DNA of 64,000 nucleotides, from contig JAWZYU010000686.1 in the NCBI GenBank assembly GCA_038380435.1, positions 22,838-86,837 of the forward strand, given 5' to 3'. Within the stretch, counting starts at the first letter, position 1; every line of letters begins with the position of its first letter. The notes beneath the pieces were generated by a model. The model was not told where the DNA came from. It searched no databases and saw only the letters and a program-made list of their open reading frames with translations. Both the position numbers and the translations under genes were made by a program. The DNA is from Ryuthela nishihirai. Lineage: Eukaryota > Arthropoda > Arachnida > Araneae > Heptathelidae. Positions 19,013-28,400 of the stretch are shown piece by piece.

Positions 19013-19235
19013 GCCAGCGGCAGTACCAAGCTGGAAACACCGGTTCCCGTCCGATCAACGAAGTTTAAGCAGCTTTGAGTGTGGTCAGTACTTGGGAGGG
19101 TGACCACCTGGGGACCACATGGGAACACCGCGTGCAGTTGGCAAAAAATCTGCTGAGAACTCGCCATCCTCACAGATCCCTTATGGCCTGTCAGACCTCT
19201 GTGGCAAGCAGCTGCTTGAGGAGGTATTTTTTTTA
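19013..19235 (+). mobile_element. 5S-rRNA-headed SINE (SINE3-like) with the family B tail
   Basis: From 19013 to 19142 the sequence follows 5S rRNA: GCCAGCGGCAGTACCAAGCT, CACCGGTTCCCGTCCGATCA, AAGTTTAAGCAGC, GGTCAGTACTTGG.AGGGTGACC, and TGGGAACACCGCGTG. The 5S internal promoter boxes are recognisable. An extra copy of a GACCAC.TGGG segment and other changes show it is not a functional rRNA gene. From about 19150 it carries TGCTGAGAACTCGCCATCC and the tail CAAGCAGCTGCTTGAGGAGG, the same 3' region as the tRNA-headed family B. A 5S head plus a LINE-like tail defines SINE3-type elements. Confidence 0.88.
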
Positions 19236-19258
19236 TATATATTTATTACTTTTACTAG

Positions 19259-19935
19259 CATTCTGAAAGGGGGAGGGGTTTAGGCTCACTTGCACACCCT
19301 CCGCTAGATTCGCTATAATCTGTATTATAATGCACATTTTTGTTGTTGCCAGATCGTTCTTTTAGCTTTCTGAGCATACCCTGTTATCATTTTATGCTAA
19401 CATTAATTAAAAATCCGCCTCCACCAGTTTGCGTGTTAGTTATGTGCGCTATCTCTCCGTGGTCCGGTAACTATACATTTCCACGTAGTCAAACAGCGCA
19501 GACCCTTTCGAAACGCCTGTATTCTTTTTTCAGTTATTTTCTAATTTTAGATATTGGAGAAATCGTGCTGTTATGCTGCAATAATAAAATAATGTCGATC
19601 AGGAACAGACATCGTTTCGGGCCACAAGTTGGACTGCACTGCACTAAATAAAAAAGATTGATACGCAAACCTACCATATTGGCTTTTCAAGCATTATCGA
19701 GTAAACAGAAATTCAGTTCTGTGTGCGAATTTGCGAAACGATTCATTATTTATAGAAGAACAGAGAGTATCAACACGGAAGCAACTTTTGAATAATTATG
19801 CTAAAAGGATTAAGCGAACTGTGAAAACAACGTACTCATTTTGATTTCGATAAACAGTGACTAGGTCAGCTTTAAACATAGCCTAATGAATTTTGAGTCG
19901 CAAGAATTTATTATGTTCGCAGTTCTGTTTGATTT
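19259..19935. other. No gene recognised
   Basis: Mixed sequence. The plus frame at 19340-19651 (103 codons) has no domain I recognise and normal-looking composition. I would not call it a gene without transcript support. Confidence 0.4.
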
Positions 19936-19949
19936 CTGAGAATGTAATG

Positions 19950-20337
19950 GGGCAGGGGTGGCTCAGTCGGTAGCGCGCCAGGCTCGTAATCTGTAGTTCC
20001 CAGGTTCGAGTCCCAGCTTGGTCAGCGTTGAGATTTATCTCCGCAAAAATTCCCCGCCCTACCCACGGTCAGTAGGGGACACCGATGGGCTCGGAAAGGC
20101 CGCCGTCCGTCGGATGGGACGTTAAGCCGTGGCCCCGTGTGCGGGAGAGCCATACCCTGTGCACGTTAAAGAACAGGCTGGATGGCCTTGGTGGGAGGCT
20201 ACCATCTGTCTCCCAACAGCTGTTCCAGTGGGTCCCCTCCTCCAACCTTCTCTGAGCCTTCGGGGTCCTTGTGACCTGGCCATTTAGCCCATGCTATGCA
20301 AAAAAGTGCCGCTCAGAGGTAAAACAACGCAACCCAA
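19950..20337 (+). mobile_element. SINE family A, copy 5
   Basis: Full-length copy with A box, B box and the AAAACAACGCAACCCA tail. A perfect 14-bp target duplication, CTGAGAATGTAATG, lies at 19936-19949 and 20338-20351. It is the last dispersed element before the tandem array. Confidence 0.96.
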
Positions 20338-20351
20338 CTGAGAATGTAATG

Positions 20352-20434
20352 AGAAGTTTCCACAGAGAGATCGCTATACAGAGTATTGGGATTATAATTC
20401 TCAAATTAATGAAAGAGGATCATTCGACTGAGTT
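20352..20434. other. Flank between last SINE and the array
   Basis: 83 bp of unremarkable sequence. It ends in GACTGAGTT, which joins the array at TTCTTGTGG. Confidence 0.7.
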
Positions 20435-20667
20435 TTCTTGTGGACAGAGGGTTCACCCTGGTTTTGAATTGTGCTGTGGTCACTTGAAACTGTCTTTTTC
20501 TGCTGTTTTGTGACTGTTTTGCCTTTTTCGCTTGAATTGCAATTTTTTTTTTTTTTTATCTGTTACTACCAAATACCTGTTTTTGGACTTTGGACCCCTT
20601 CCTATGGGGACTTTGGGCGAGGTCACTTTATGGTCACTTAGGGGGGACCGGGATACACACTTTGTCA

Positions 20668-20682
20668 CCGCTAGGGGGCGCT
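20668..20682 (+). promoter_or_regulatory. CTCF-like motif, once per array unit
   Basis: CCGCTAGGGGGCGCT matches the known CTCF core CCASYAGRKGGCRSY at 14 of 15 positions. It lies in every unit (add 1967 per copy), always in the same orientation. Binding is not shown by sequence alone. Confidence 0.55.
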
Positions 20683-20747
20683 CATCCACCGGGAAGGGTC
20701 TGTTTTTTGCGTTCAAAGTGGCACACTTCGTCGCCGTTTTCTACTAA

Positions 20748-20841
20748 GGGGGCGTGGTTTGGGGGCGGACCAATGGGGTGTGTTTGTAGGCCCCTTGGGG
20801 GGACACCTGGGGGTCACTTTAGATTGGTCACTTTCCCGCCC
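20748..20841. promoter_or_regulatory. GC-box and CCAAT-box cluster in each unit
   Basis: Within 94 bp there are GGGGGCGTGG (20748-20757), GGGGGCGG (20761-20768), ACCAAT (CCAAT at 20770-20774), the inverted ATTGG (20823-20827) and CCCGCCC (20835-20841). The arrangement resembles a TATA-less RNA polymerase II promoter. Whether it is active is inference. Confidence 0.4.
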
Positions 20842-20922
20842 TTTCTAGGAGAAATTTGGACCTGAAGTTGGCACACTTTTCCTTGATTTTGGGCAACATA
20901 CTGTACTTTTGGGCTATACTAG

Positions 20923-20940
20923 GGTATAGCTTAGACTTCA
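20923..20940. repeat. 7-bp hairpin in each unit
   Basis: GCTATAC, a 4-base loop and GTATAGC form a perfect stem. Its role is unknown. Confidence 0.6.
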
Positions 20941-21057
20941 CTTTGTTTCACTACGTCGCCCTTTTTTCGATTTTTTTTTTTTTTTTTTCCCTCTGGGGGC
21001 ACTTTTGTGCGTGACCTTTAGGTCGTTTTTTGGTGGTCTCTAGGGGGTCACTTTCGG

Positions 21058-21070
21058 TGACCTTTGACCC
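21058..21070 (-). promoter_or_regulatory. DR1 nuclear-receptor motif in each unit
   Basis: On the minus strand GGGTCAAAGGTCA is a direct repeat of the GGTCA half-site with one-base spacing, the element bound by HNF4- and RXR/USP-type receptors. GGTCA half-sites are unusually common in the unit, so part of the match follows from the repeat's own composition. Confidence 0.45.
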
Positions 21071-21134
21071 CAAGGGGGGTCTCGTTGACCTCTAGCCTGG
21101 GGTCACTTCCGGTCACTTTCTATCGATTAGGGTA

Positions 21135-21152
21135 CTCTCTCTCTCTCTCTCT
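21135..21152. repeat. (CT)9 microsatellite in each unit
   Basis: An 18-base CT run. It appears the same length in every copy I compared, although such runs usually vary. Confidence 0.9.
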
Positions 21153-21254
21153 GTTCTCTACCCTGCCTTTAGCTTGGGTCTCTTTCTGAAATTGCCTTTG
21201 AATACAGTGCTTGACTGACTACTAGGTCTCTTGCTTTACTTGCAGCCTTTGCCT

Positions 21255-21389
21255 ATGGATTCATTTGGATTGCCTTCAGAAGCATGGTTTTGCTACGTTT
21301 CTGGCTTGGCTCTGTACAATTCCTTGAAGTTTCATTACAACCCAAACCCTGGGTTTGGCTCTATTTTAGGAAAACAAAAATTACGATAA
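21255..21389 (+). CDS. Short 44-codon ORF in each unit (hypothetical)
   Basis: The ORF starts MDSFGLPSEAWFCYVSGLAL and ends in GKQKLR before TAA. Unlike the poly-Phe/Leu frames of the surrounding T-rich DNA, it uses a balanced set of residues, and this segment is compositionally distinct from the rest of the unit. GCCTATGG gives a fair start context. A pyrimidine-rich TTGCTTTACTTGCAG ends 9 bases before the ATG and resembles a splice acceptor; the frame is open across it, back to a stop at 21216. I recognise no family. It may be a degenerate exon, a real micro-ORF or chance. An overlapping frame (21284-21529) reads mainly low-complexity Phe/Leu. Confidence 0.25.
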   Translation: MDSFGLPSEAWFCYVSGLALYNSLKFHYNPNPGFGSILGKQKLR

Positions 21390-21392
21390 CTC

Positions 21393-21420
21393 TGGACTTT
21401 TTGGACTTTTTGGACTTTTT
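21393..21420. repeat. Three tandem GGACTTTTT motifs in each unit
   Basis: A 9-bp motif is repeated three times, then runs into an 11-base T run and CAGGG. Confidence 0.85.
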
Positions 21421-21716
21421 TTTTTTTCAGGGTTTCTTCCTCCGCTCTAGCCTCCCTCTGGTCACTTTTTTTTCTACCTGGGGGGTCTCTTTTTTTTTTT
21501 ATTCGCTTGTAAATTCTAGCGTTTTTTAGCCTACCTTAGAGCTCACTTTTGGTGACTTTTTTTGGATCAGATCTTAGTGTGTCTCGTCCCCTTTCTGTTG
21601 ATGTGCTTTTTGACTCTCTATCTGCTTTTTTTGATTTTTGATGATTTTTGGAACATTTTGTGTTTTGAAGCTTTTTAGGCTTACGAGTCTCATTGGATAA
21701 CATGGCAAACTATACT

Positions 21717-21778
21717 GATTACGTTCTCACTTGGCCTGCTCAGTCTGGGGCGTTTTTTATACTGCGGACCACTGATTC
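21717..21778. repeat. Internal duplication, copy 1 (62 bp)
   Basis: It matches 22344-22404 except for one indel and four to five substitutions, and the last 30 or so bases are identical. It lies in a 27-codon frame starting MANYTDYVLTWPAQSG (21702-21785). Confidence 0.92.
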
Positions 21779-22055
21779 ACATTAGAGGGGATTGTGTCCT
21801 TCTACCTGATTGGTCATTTCTATAGATCGGGGTCTTTTTGTCCTCTCAGAGGTCCGATTGCGTTTTTTGACACTTTTGGGCACTTTTTGGCTAATATCTC
21901 TGGAGTGGGTCACTTTTTGGCGATTTTGACGCTTGAATCGGGTTCCTAGCGCTGGATTACCTGGGTGTAGCTTTTGAAACTTTGAGATTTGGTCTCTTAG
22001 AACCGATTTTAGACCTATTTTCAGTTTTTCATTGATTTTGGCTATTTCTCGCTTG

Positions 22056-22063
22056 TGACGTCA
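22056..22063. promoter_or_regulatory. Perfect CRE palindrome in each unit
   Basis: TGACGTCA is the consensus site for CREB/ATF bZIP factors. One copy per unit. An isolated 8-base match is weak evidence. Confidence 0.35.
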
Positions 22064-22221
22064 TCTCTGCATAGTTGTGGTTTTGAACTTTCCTTATCAC
22101 CTTGTGCTTTCTTGTCTTCTGAGTCTTCCTATCACTTTTTTTTTCCGTTTTGGTCTTTTTTTCTATTTTTGGTGAATTTTTGACTTTTCTCTGCTACTCT
22201 CTTGACTTGAAGCGGCAATAT

Positions 22222-22242
22222 TTTTTTTTTTTTTTTTTTTTC
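22222..22242. repeat. 21-base T run in each unit
   Basis: The longest of several T runs (others near 20543-20557 and 20970-20988). On the plus strand such runs would stop RNA polymerase III. Equal length in the copies compared is unusual. Confidence 0.85.
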
Positions 22243-22343
22243 CCTATAGAAAGGGTCTGTTTGTCACGGTTAAACCGCTATTTAGTGGGCGGGAGTCATT
22301 TCTAGGGTCACTTTTACTATTTTGGAGACTGCATCACTACAAA

Positions 22344-22404
22344 GATTCGTTCTTACTTGGCCTGCTCCCTTTGGGGCGTTTTTTATACTGCGGACCACTG
22401 ATTC
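22344..22404. repeat. Internal duplication, copy 2, ending at the unit junction
   Basis: Partner of 21717-21778, 626 bp downstream. Its last three bases, TTC, are also the first three of the next unit. The same reading frame (VLTWPA..GAFFILRTTDS) is kept, and here it continues across the junction to a stop at 22480. Confidence 0.92.
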
Positions 22405-25400
22405 TTGTGGACAGAGGGTTCACCCTGGTTTTGAATTGTGCTGTGGTCACTTGAAACTGTCTTTTTCTGCTGTTTTGTGACTGTTTTGCCTTTTTCGCTT
22501 GAATTGCAATTTTTTTTTTTTTTTATCTGTTACTACCAAATACCTGTTTTTGGACTTTGGACCCCTTCCTATGGGGACTTTGGGCGAGGTCACTTTATGG
22601 TCACTTAGGGGGGACCGGGATACACACTTTGTCACCGCTAGGGGGCGCTCATCCACCGGGAAGGGTCTGTTTTTTGCGTTCAAAGTGGCACACTTCGTCG
22701 CCGTTTTCTACTAAGGGGGCGTGGTTTGGGGGCGGACCAATGGGGTGTGTTTGTAGGCCCCTTGGGGGGACACCTGGGGGTCACTTTAGATTGGTCACTT
22801 TCCCGCCCTTTCTAGGAGAAATTTGGACCTGAAGTTGGCACACTTTTCCTTGATTTTGGGCAACATACTGTACTTTTGGGCTATACTAGGGTATAGCTTA
22901 GACTTCACTTTGTTTCACTACGTCGCCCTTTTTTCGATTTTTTTTTTTTTTTTTTCCCTCTGGGGGCACTTTTGTGCGTGACCTTTAGGTCGTTTTTTGG
23001 TGGTCTCTAGGGGGTCACTTTCGGTGACCTTTGACCCCAAGGGGGGTCTCGTTGACCTCTAGCCTGGGGTCACTTCCGGTCACTTTCTATCGATTAGGGT
23101 ACTCTCTCTCTCTCTCTCTGTTCTCTACCCTGCCTTTAGCTTGGGTCTCTTTCTGAAATTGCCTTTGAATACAGTGCTTGACTGACTACTAGGTCTCTTG
23201 CTTTACTTGCAGCCTTTGCCTATGGATTCATTTGGATTGCCTTCAGAAGCATGGTTTTGCTACGTTTCTGGCTTGGCTCTGTACAATTCCTTGAAGTTTC
23301 ATTACAACCCAAACCCTGGGTTTGGCTCTATTTTAGGAAAACAAAAATTACGATAACTCTGGACTTTTTGGACTTTTTGGACTTTTTTTTTTTTCAGGGT
23401 TTCTTCCTCCGCTCTAGCCTCCCTCTGGTCACTTTTTTTTCTACCTGGGGGGTCTCTTTTTTTTTTTATTCGCTTGTAAATTCTAGCGTTTTTTAGCCTA
23501 CCTTAGAGCTCACTTTTGGTGACTTTTTTTGGATCAGATCTTAGTGTGTCTCGTCCCCTTTCTGTTGATGTGCTTTTTGACTCTCTATCTGCTTTTTTTG
23601 ATTTTTGATGATTTTTGGAACATTTTGTGTTTTGAAGCTTTTTAGGCTTACGAGTCTCATTGGATAACATGGCAAACTATACTGATTACGTTCTCACTTG
23701 GCCTGCTCAGTCTGGGGCGTTTTTTATACTGCGGACCACTGATTCACATTAGAGGGGATTGTGTCCTTCTACCTGATTGGTCATTTCTATAGATCGGGGT
23801 CTTTTTGTCCTCTCAGAGGTCCGATTGCGTTTTTTGACACTTTTGGGCACTTTTTGGCTAATATCTCTGGAGTGGGTCACTTTTTGGCGATTTTGACGCT
23901 TGAATCGGGTTCCTAGCGCTGGATTACCTGGGTGTAGCTTTTGAAACTTTGAGATTTGGTCTCTTAGAACCGATTTTAGACCTATTTTCAGTTTTTCATT
24001 GATTTTGGCTATTTCTCGCTTGTGACGTCATCTCTGCATAGTTGTGGTTTTGAACTTTCCTTATCACCTTGTGCTTTCTTGTCTTCTGAGTCTTCCTATC
24101 ACTTTTTTTTTCCGTTTTGGTCTTTTTTTCTATTTTTGGTGAATTTTTGACTTTTCTCTGCTACTCTCTTGACTTGAAGCGGCAATATTTTTTTTTTTTT
24201 TTTTTTTTCCCTATAGAAAGGGTCTGTTTGTCACGGTTAAACCGCTATTTAGTGGGCGGGAGTCATTTCTAGGGTCACTTTTACTATTTTGGAGACTGCA
24301 TCACTACAAAGATTCGTTCTTACTTGGCCTGCTCCCTTTGGGGCGTTTTTTATACTGCGGACCACTGATTCTTGTGGACAGAGGGTTCACCCTGGTTTTG
24401 AATTGTGCTGTGGTCACTTGAAACTGTCTTTTTCTGCTGTTTTGTGACTGTTTTGCCTTTTTCGCTTGAATTGCAATTTTTTTTTTTTTTTATCTGTTAC
24501 TACCAAATACCTGTTTTTGGACTTTGGACCCCTTCCTATGGGGACTTTGGGCGAGGTCACTTTATGGTCACTTAGGGGGGACCGGGATACACACTTTGTC
24601 ACCGCTAGGGGGCGCTCATCCACCGGGAAGGGTCTGTTTTTTGCGTTCAAAGTGGCACACTTCGTCGCCGTTTTCTACTAAGGGGGCGTGGTTTGGGGGC
24701 GGACCAATGGGGTGTGTTTGTAGGCCCCTTGGGGGGACACCTGGGGGTCACTTTAGATTGGTCACTTTCCCGCCCTTTCTAGGAGAAATTTGGACCTGAA
24801 GTTGGCACACTTTTCCTTGATTTTGGGCAACATACTGTACTTTTGGGCTATACTAGGGTATAGCTTAGACTTCACTTTGTTTCACTACGTCGCCCTTTTT
24901 TCGATTTTTTTTTTTTTTTTTTCCCTCTGGGGGCACTTTTGTGCGTGACCTTTAGGTCGTTTTTTGGTGGTCTCTAGGGGGTCACTTTCGGTGACCTTTG
25001 ACCCCAAGGGGGGTCTCGTTGACCTCTAGCCTGGGGTCACTTCCGGTCACTTTCTATCGATTAGGGTACTCTCTCTCTCTCTCTCTGTTCTCTACCCTGC
25101 CTTTAGCTTGGGTCTCTTTCTGAAATTGCCTTTGAATACAGTGCTTGACTGACTACTAGGTCTCTTGCTTTACTTGCAGCCTTTGCCTATGGATTCATTT
25201 GGATTGCCTTCAGAAGCATGGTTTTGCTACGTTTCTGGCTTGGCTCTGTACAATTCCTTGAAGTTTCATTACAACCCAAACCCTGGGTTTGGCTCTATTT
25301 TAGGAAAACAAAAATTACGATAACTCTGGACTTTTTGGACTTTTTGGACTTTTTTTTTTTTCAGGGTTTCTTCCTCCGCTCTAGCCTCCCTCTGGTCACT

Positions 25401-28400
25401 TTTTTTTCTACCTGGGGGGTCTCTTTTTTTTTTTATTCGCTTGTAAATTCTAGCGTTTTTTAGCCTACCTTAGAGCTCACTTTTGGTGACTTTTTTTGGA
25501 TCAGATCTTAGTGTGTCTCGTCCCCTTTCTGTTGATGTGCTTTTTGACTCTCTATCTGCTTTTTTTGATTTTTGATGATTTTTGGAACATTTTGTGTTTT
25601 GAAGCTTTTTAGGCTTACGAGTCTCATTGGATAACATGGCAAACTATACTGATTACGTTCTCACTTGGCCTGCTCAGTCTGGGGCGTTTTTTATACTGCG
25701 GACCACTGATTCACATTAGAGGGGATTGTGTCCTTCTACCTGATTGGTCATTTCTATAGATCGGGGTCTTTTTGTCCTCTCAGAGGTCCGATTGCGTTTT
25801 TTGACACTTTTGGGCACTTTTTGGCTAATATCTCTGGAGTGGGTCACTTTTTGGCGATTTTGACGCTTGAATCGGGTTCCTAGCGCTGGATTACCTGGGT
25901 GTAGCTTTTGAAACTTTGAGATTTGGTCTCTTAGAACCGATTTTAGACCTATTTTCAGTTTTTCATTGATTTTGGCTATTTCTCGCTTGTGACGTCATCT
26001 CTGCATAGTTGTGGTTTTGAACTTTCCTTATCACCTTGTGCTTTCTTGTCTTCTGAGTCTTCCTATCACTTTTTTTTTCCGTTTTGGTCTTTTTTTCTAT
26101 TTTTGGTGAATTTTTGACTTTTCTCTGCTACTCTCTTGACTTGAAGCGGCAATATTTTTTTTTTTTTTTTTTTTTCCCTATAGAAAGGGTCTGTTTGTCA
26201 CGGTTAAACCGCTATTTAGTGGGCGGGAGTCATTTCTAGGGTCACTTTTACTATTTTGGAGACTGCATCACTACAAAGATTCGTTCTTACTTGGCCTGCT
26301 CCCTTTGGGGCGTTTTTTATACTGCGGACCACTGATTCTTGTGGACAGAGGGTTCACCCTGGTTTTGAATTGTGCTGTGGTCACTTGAAACTGTCTTTTT
26401 CTGCTGTTTTGTGACTGTTTTGCCTTTTTCGCTTGAATTGCAATTTTTTTTTTTTTTTATCTGTTACTACCAAATACCTGTTTTTGGACTTTGGACCCCT
26501 TCCTATGGGGACTTTGGGCGAGGTCACTTTATGGTCACTTAGGGGGGACCGGGATACACACTTTGTCACCGCTAGGGGGCGCTCATCCACCGGGAAGGGT
26601 CTGTTTTTTGCGTTCAAAGTGGCACACTTCGTCGCCGTTTTCTACTAAGGGGGCGTGGTTTGGGGGCGGACCAATGGGGTGTGTTTGTAGGCCCCTTGGG
26701 GGGACACCTGGGGGTCACTTTAGATTGGTCACTTTCCCGCCCTTTCTAGGAGAAATTTGGACCTGAAGTTGGCACACTTTTCCTTGATTTTGGGCAACAT
26801 ACTGTACTTTTGGGCTATACTAGGGTATAGCTTAGACTTCACTTTGTTTCACTACGTCGCCCTTTTTTCGATTTTTTTTTTTTTTTTTTCCCTCTGGGGG
26901 CACTTTTGTGCGTGACCTTTAGGTCGTTTTTTGGTGGTCTCTAGGGGGTCACTTTCGGTGACCTTTGACCCCAAGGGGGGTCTCGTTGACCTCTAGCCTG
27001 GGGTCACTTCCGGTCACTTTCTATCGATTAGGGTACTCTCTCTCTCTCTCTCTGTTCTCTACCCTGCCTTTAGCTTGGGTCTCTTTCTGAAATTGCCTTT
27101 GAATACAGTGCTTGACTGACTACTAGGTCTCTTGCTTTACTTGCAGCCTTTGCCTATGGATTCATTTGGATTGCCTTCAGAAGCATGGTTTTGCTACGTT
27201 TCTGGCTTGGCTCTGTACAATTCCTTGAAGTTTCATTACAACCCAAACCCTGGGTTTGGCTCTATTTTAGGAAAACAAAAATTACGATAACTCTGGACTT
27301 TTTGGACTTTTTGGACTTTTTTTTTTTTCAGGGTTTCTTCCTCCGCTCTAGCCTCCCTCTGGTCACTTTTTTTTCTACCTGGGGGGTCTCTTTTTTTTTT
27401 TATTCGCTTGTAAATTCTAGCGTTTTTTAGCCTACCTTAGAGCTCACTTTTGGTGACTTTTTTTGGATCAGATCTTAGTGTGTCTCGTCCCCTTTCTGTT
27501 GATGTGCTTTTTGACTCTCTATCTGCTTTTTTTGATTTTTGATGATTTTTGGAACATTTTGTGTTTTGAAGCTTTTTAGGCTTACGAGTCTCATTGGATA
27601 ACATGGCAAACTATACTGATTACGTTCTCACTTGGCCTGCTCAGTCTGGGGCGTTTTTTATACTGCGGACCACTGATTCACATTAGAGGGGATTGTGTCC
27701 TTCTACCTGATTGGTCATTTCTATAGATCGGGGTCTTTTTGTCCTCTCAGAGGTCCGATTGCGTTTTTTGACACTTTTGGGCACTTTTTGGCTAATATCT
27801 CTGGAGTGGGTCACTTTTTGGCGATTTTGACGCTTGAATCGGGTTCCTAGCGCTGGATTACCTGGGTGTAGCTTTTGAAACTTTGAGATTTGGTCTCTTA
27901 GAACCGATTTTAGACCTATTTTCAGTTTTTCATTGATTTTGGCTATTTCTCGCTTGTGACGTCATCTCTGCATAGTTGTGGTTTTGAACTTTCCTTATCA
28001 CCTTGTGCTTTCTTGTCTTCTGAGTCTTCCTATCACTTTTTTTTTCCGTTTTGGTCTTTTTTTCTATTTTTGGTGAATTTTTGACTTTTCTCTGCTACTC
28101 TCTTGACTTGAAGCGGCAATATTTTTTTTTTTTTTTTTTTTTCCCTATAGAAAGGGTCTGTTTGTCACGGTTAAACCGCTATTTAGTGGGCGGGAGTCAT
28201 TTCTAGGGTCACTTTTACTATTTTGGAGACTGCATCACTACAAAGATTCGTTCTTACTTGGCCTGCTCCCTTTGGGGCGTTTTTTATACTGCGGACCACT
28301 GATTCTTGTGGACAGAGGGTTCACCCTGGTTTTGAATTGTGCTGTGGTCACTTGAAACTGTCTTTTTCTGCTGTTTTGTGACTGTTTTGCCTTTTTCGCT

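Noticed and set aside
19013..19142. Functional 5S rRNA gene
   Set aside because: It carries a duplicated GACCAC.TGGG segment and other changes, lacks a terminal T run, and is joined to a SINE tail.
20480..20716. 78-codon minus-strand frame, Lys/Arg-rich, in each array unit
   Set aside because: The basic end is the complement of a T run, there is no domain, and the frame covers the GC-rich motif block. Repetition in 22 copies only reflects the repeat.
20590..20865. 91-codon plus-strand frame in each array unit
   Set aside because: Gly/Pro-rich translation of G-run DNA overlapping the putative regulatory block, with no family resemblance.
21284..21529. 81-codon plus-strand frame in each array unit
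   Set aside because: Its second half is poly-Phe/Leu from T runs. It overlaps the more complex 44-codon frame in another phase.
11627..22401. Link between the 1,962-bp hAT element and the 1,967-bp array unit
   Set aside because: The lengths are close, but the sequences and ends share nothing I can see. Coincidence.
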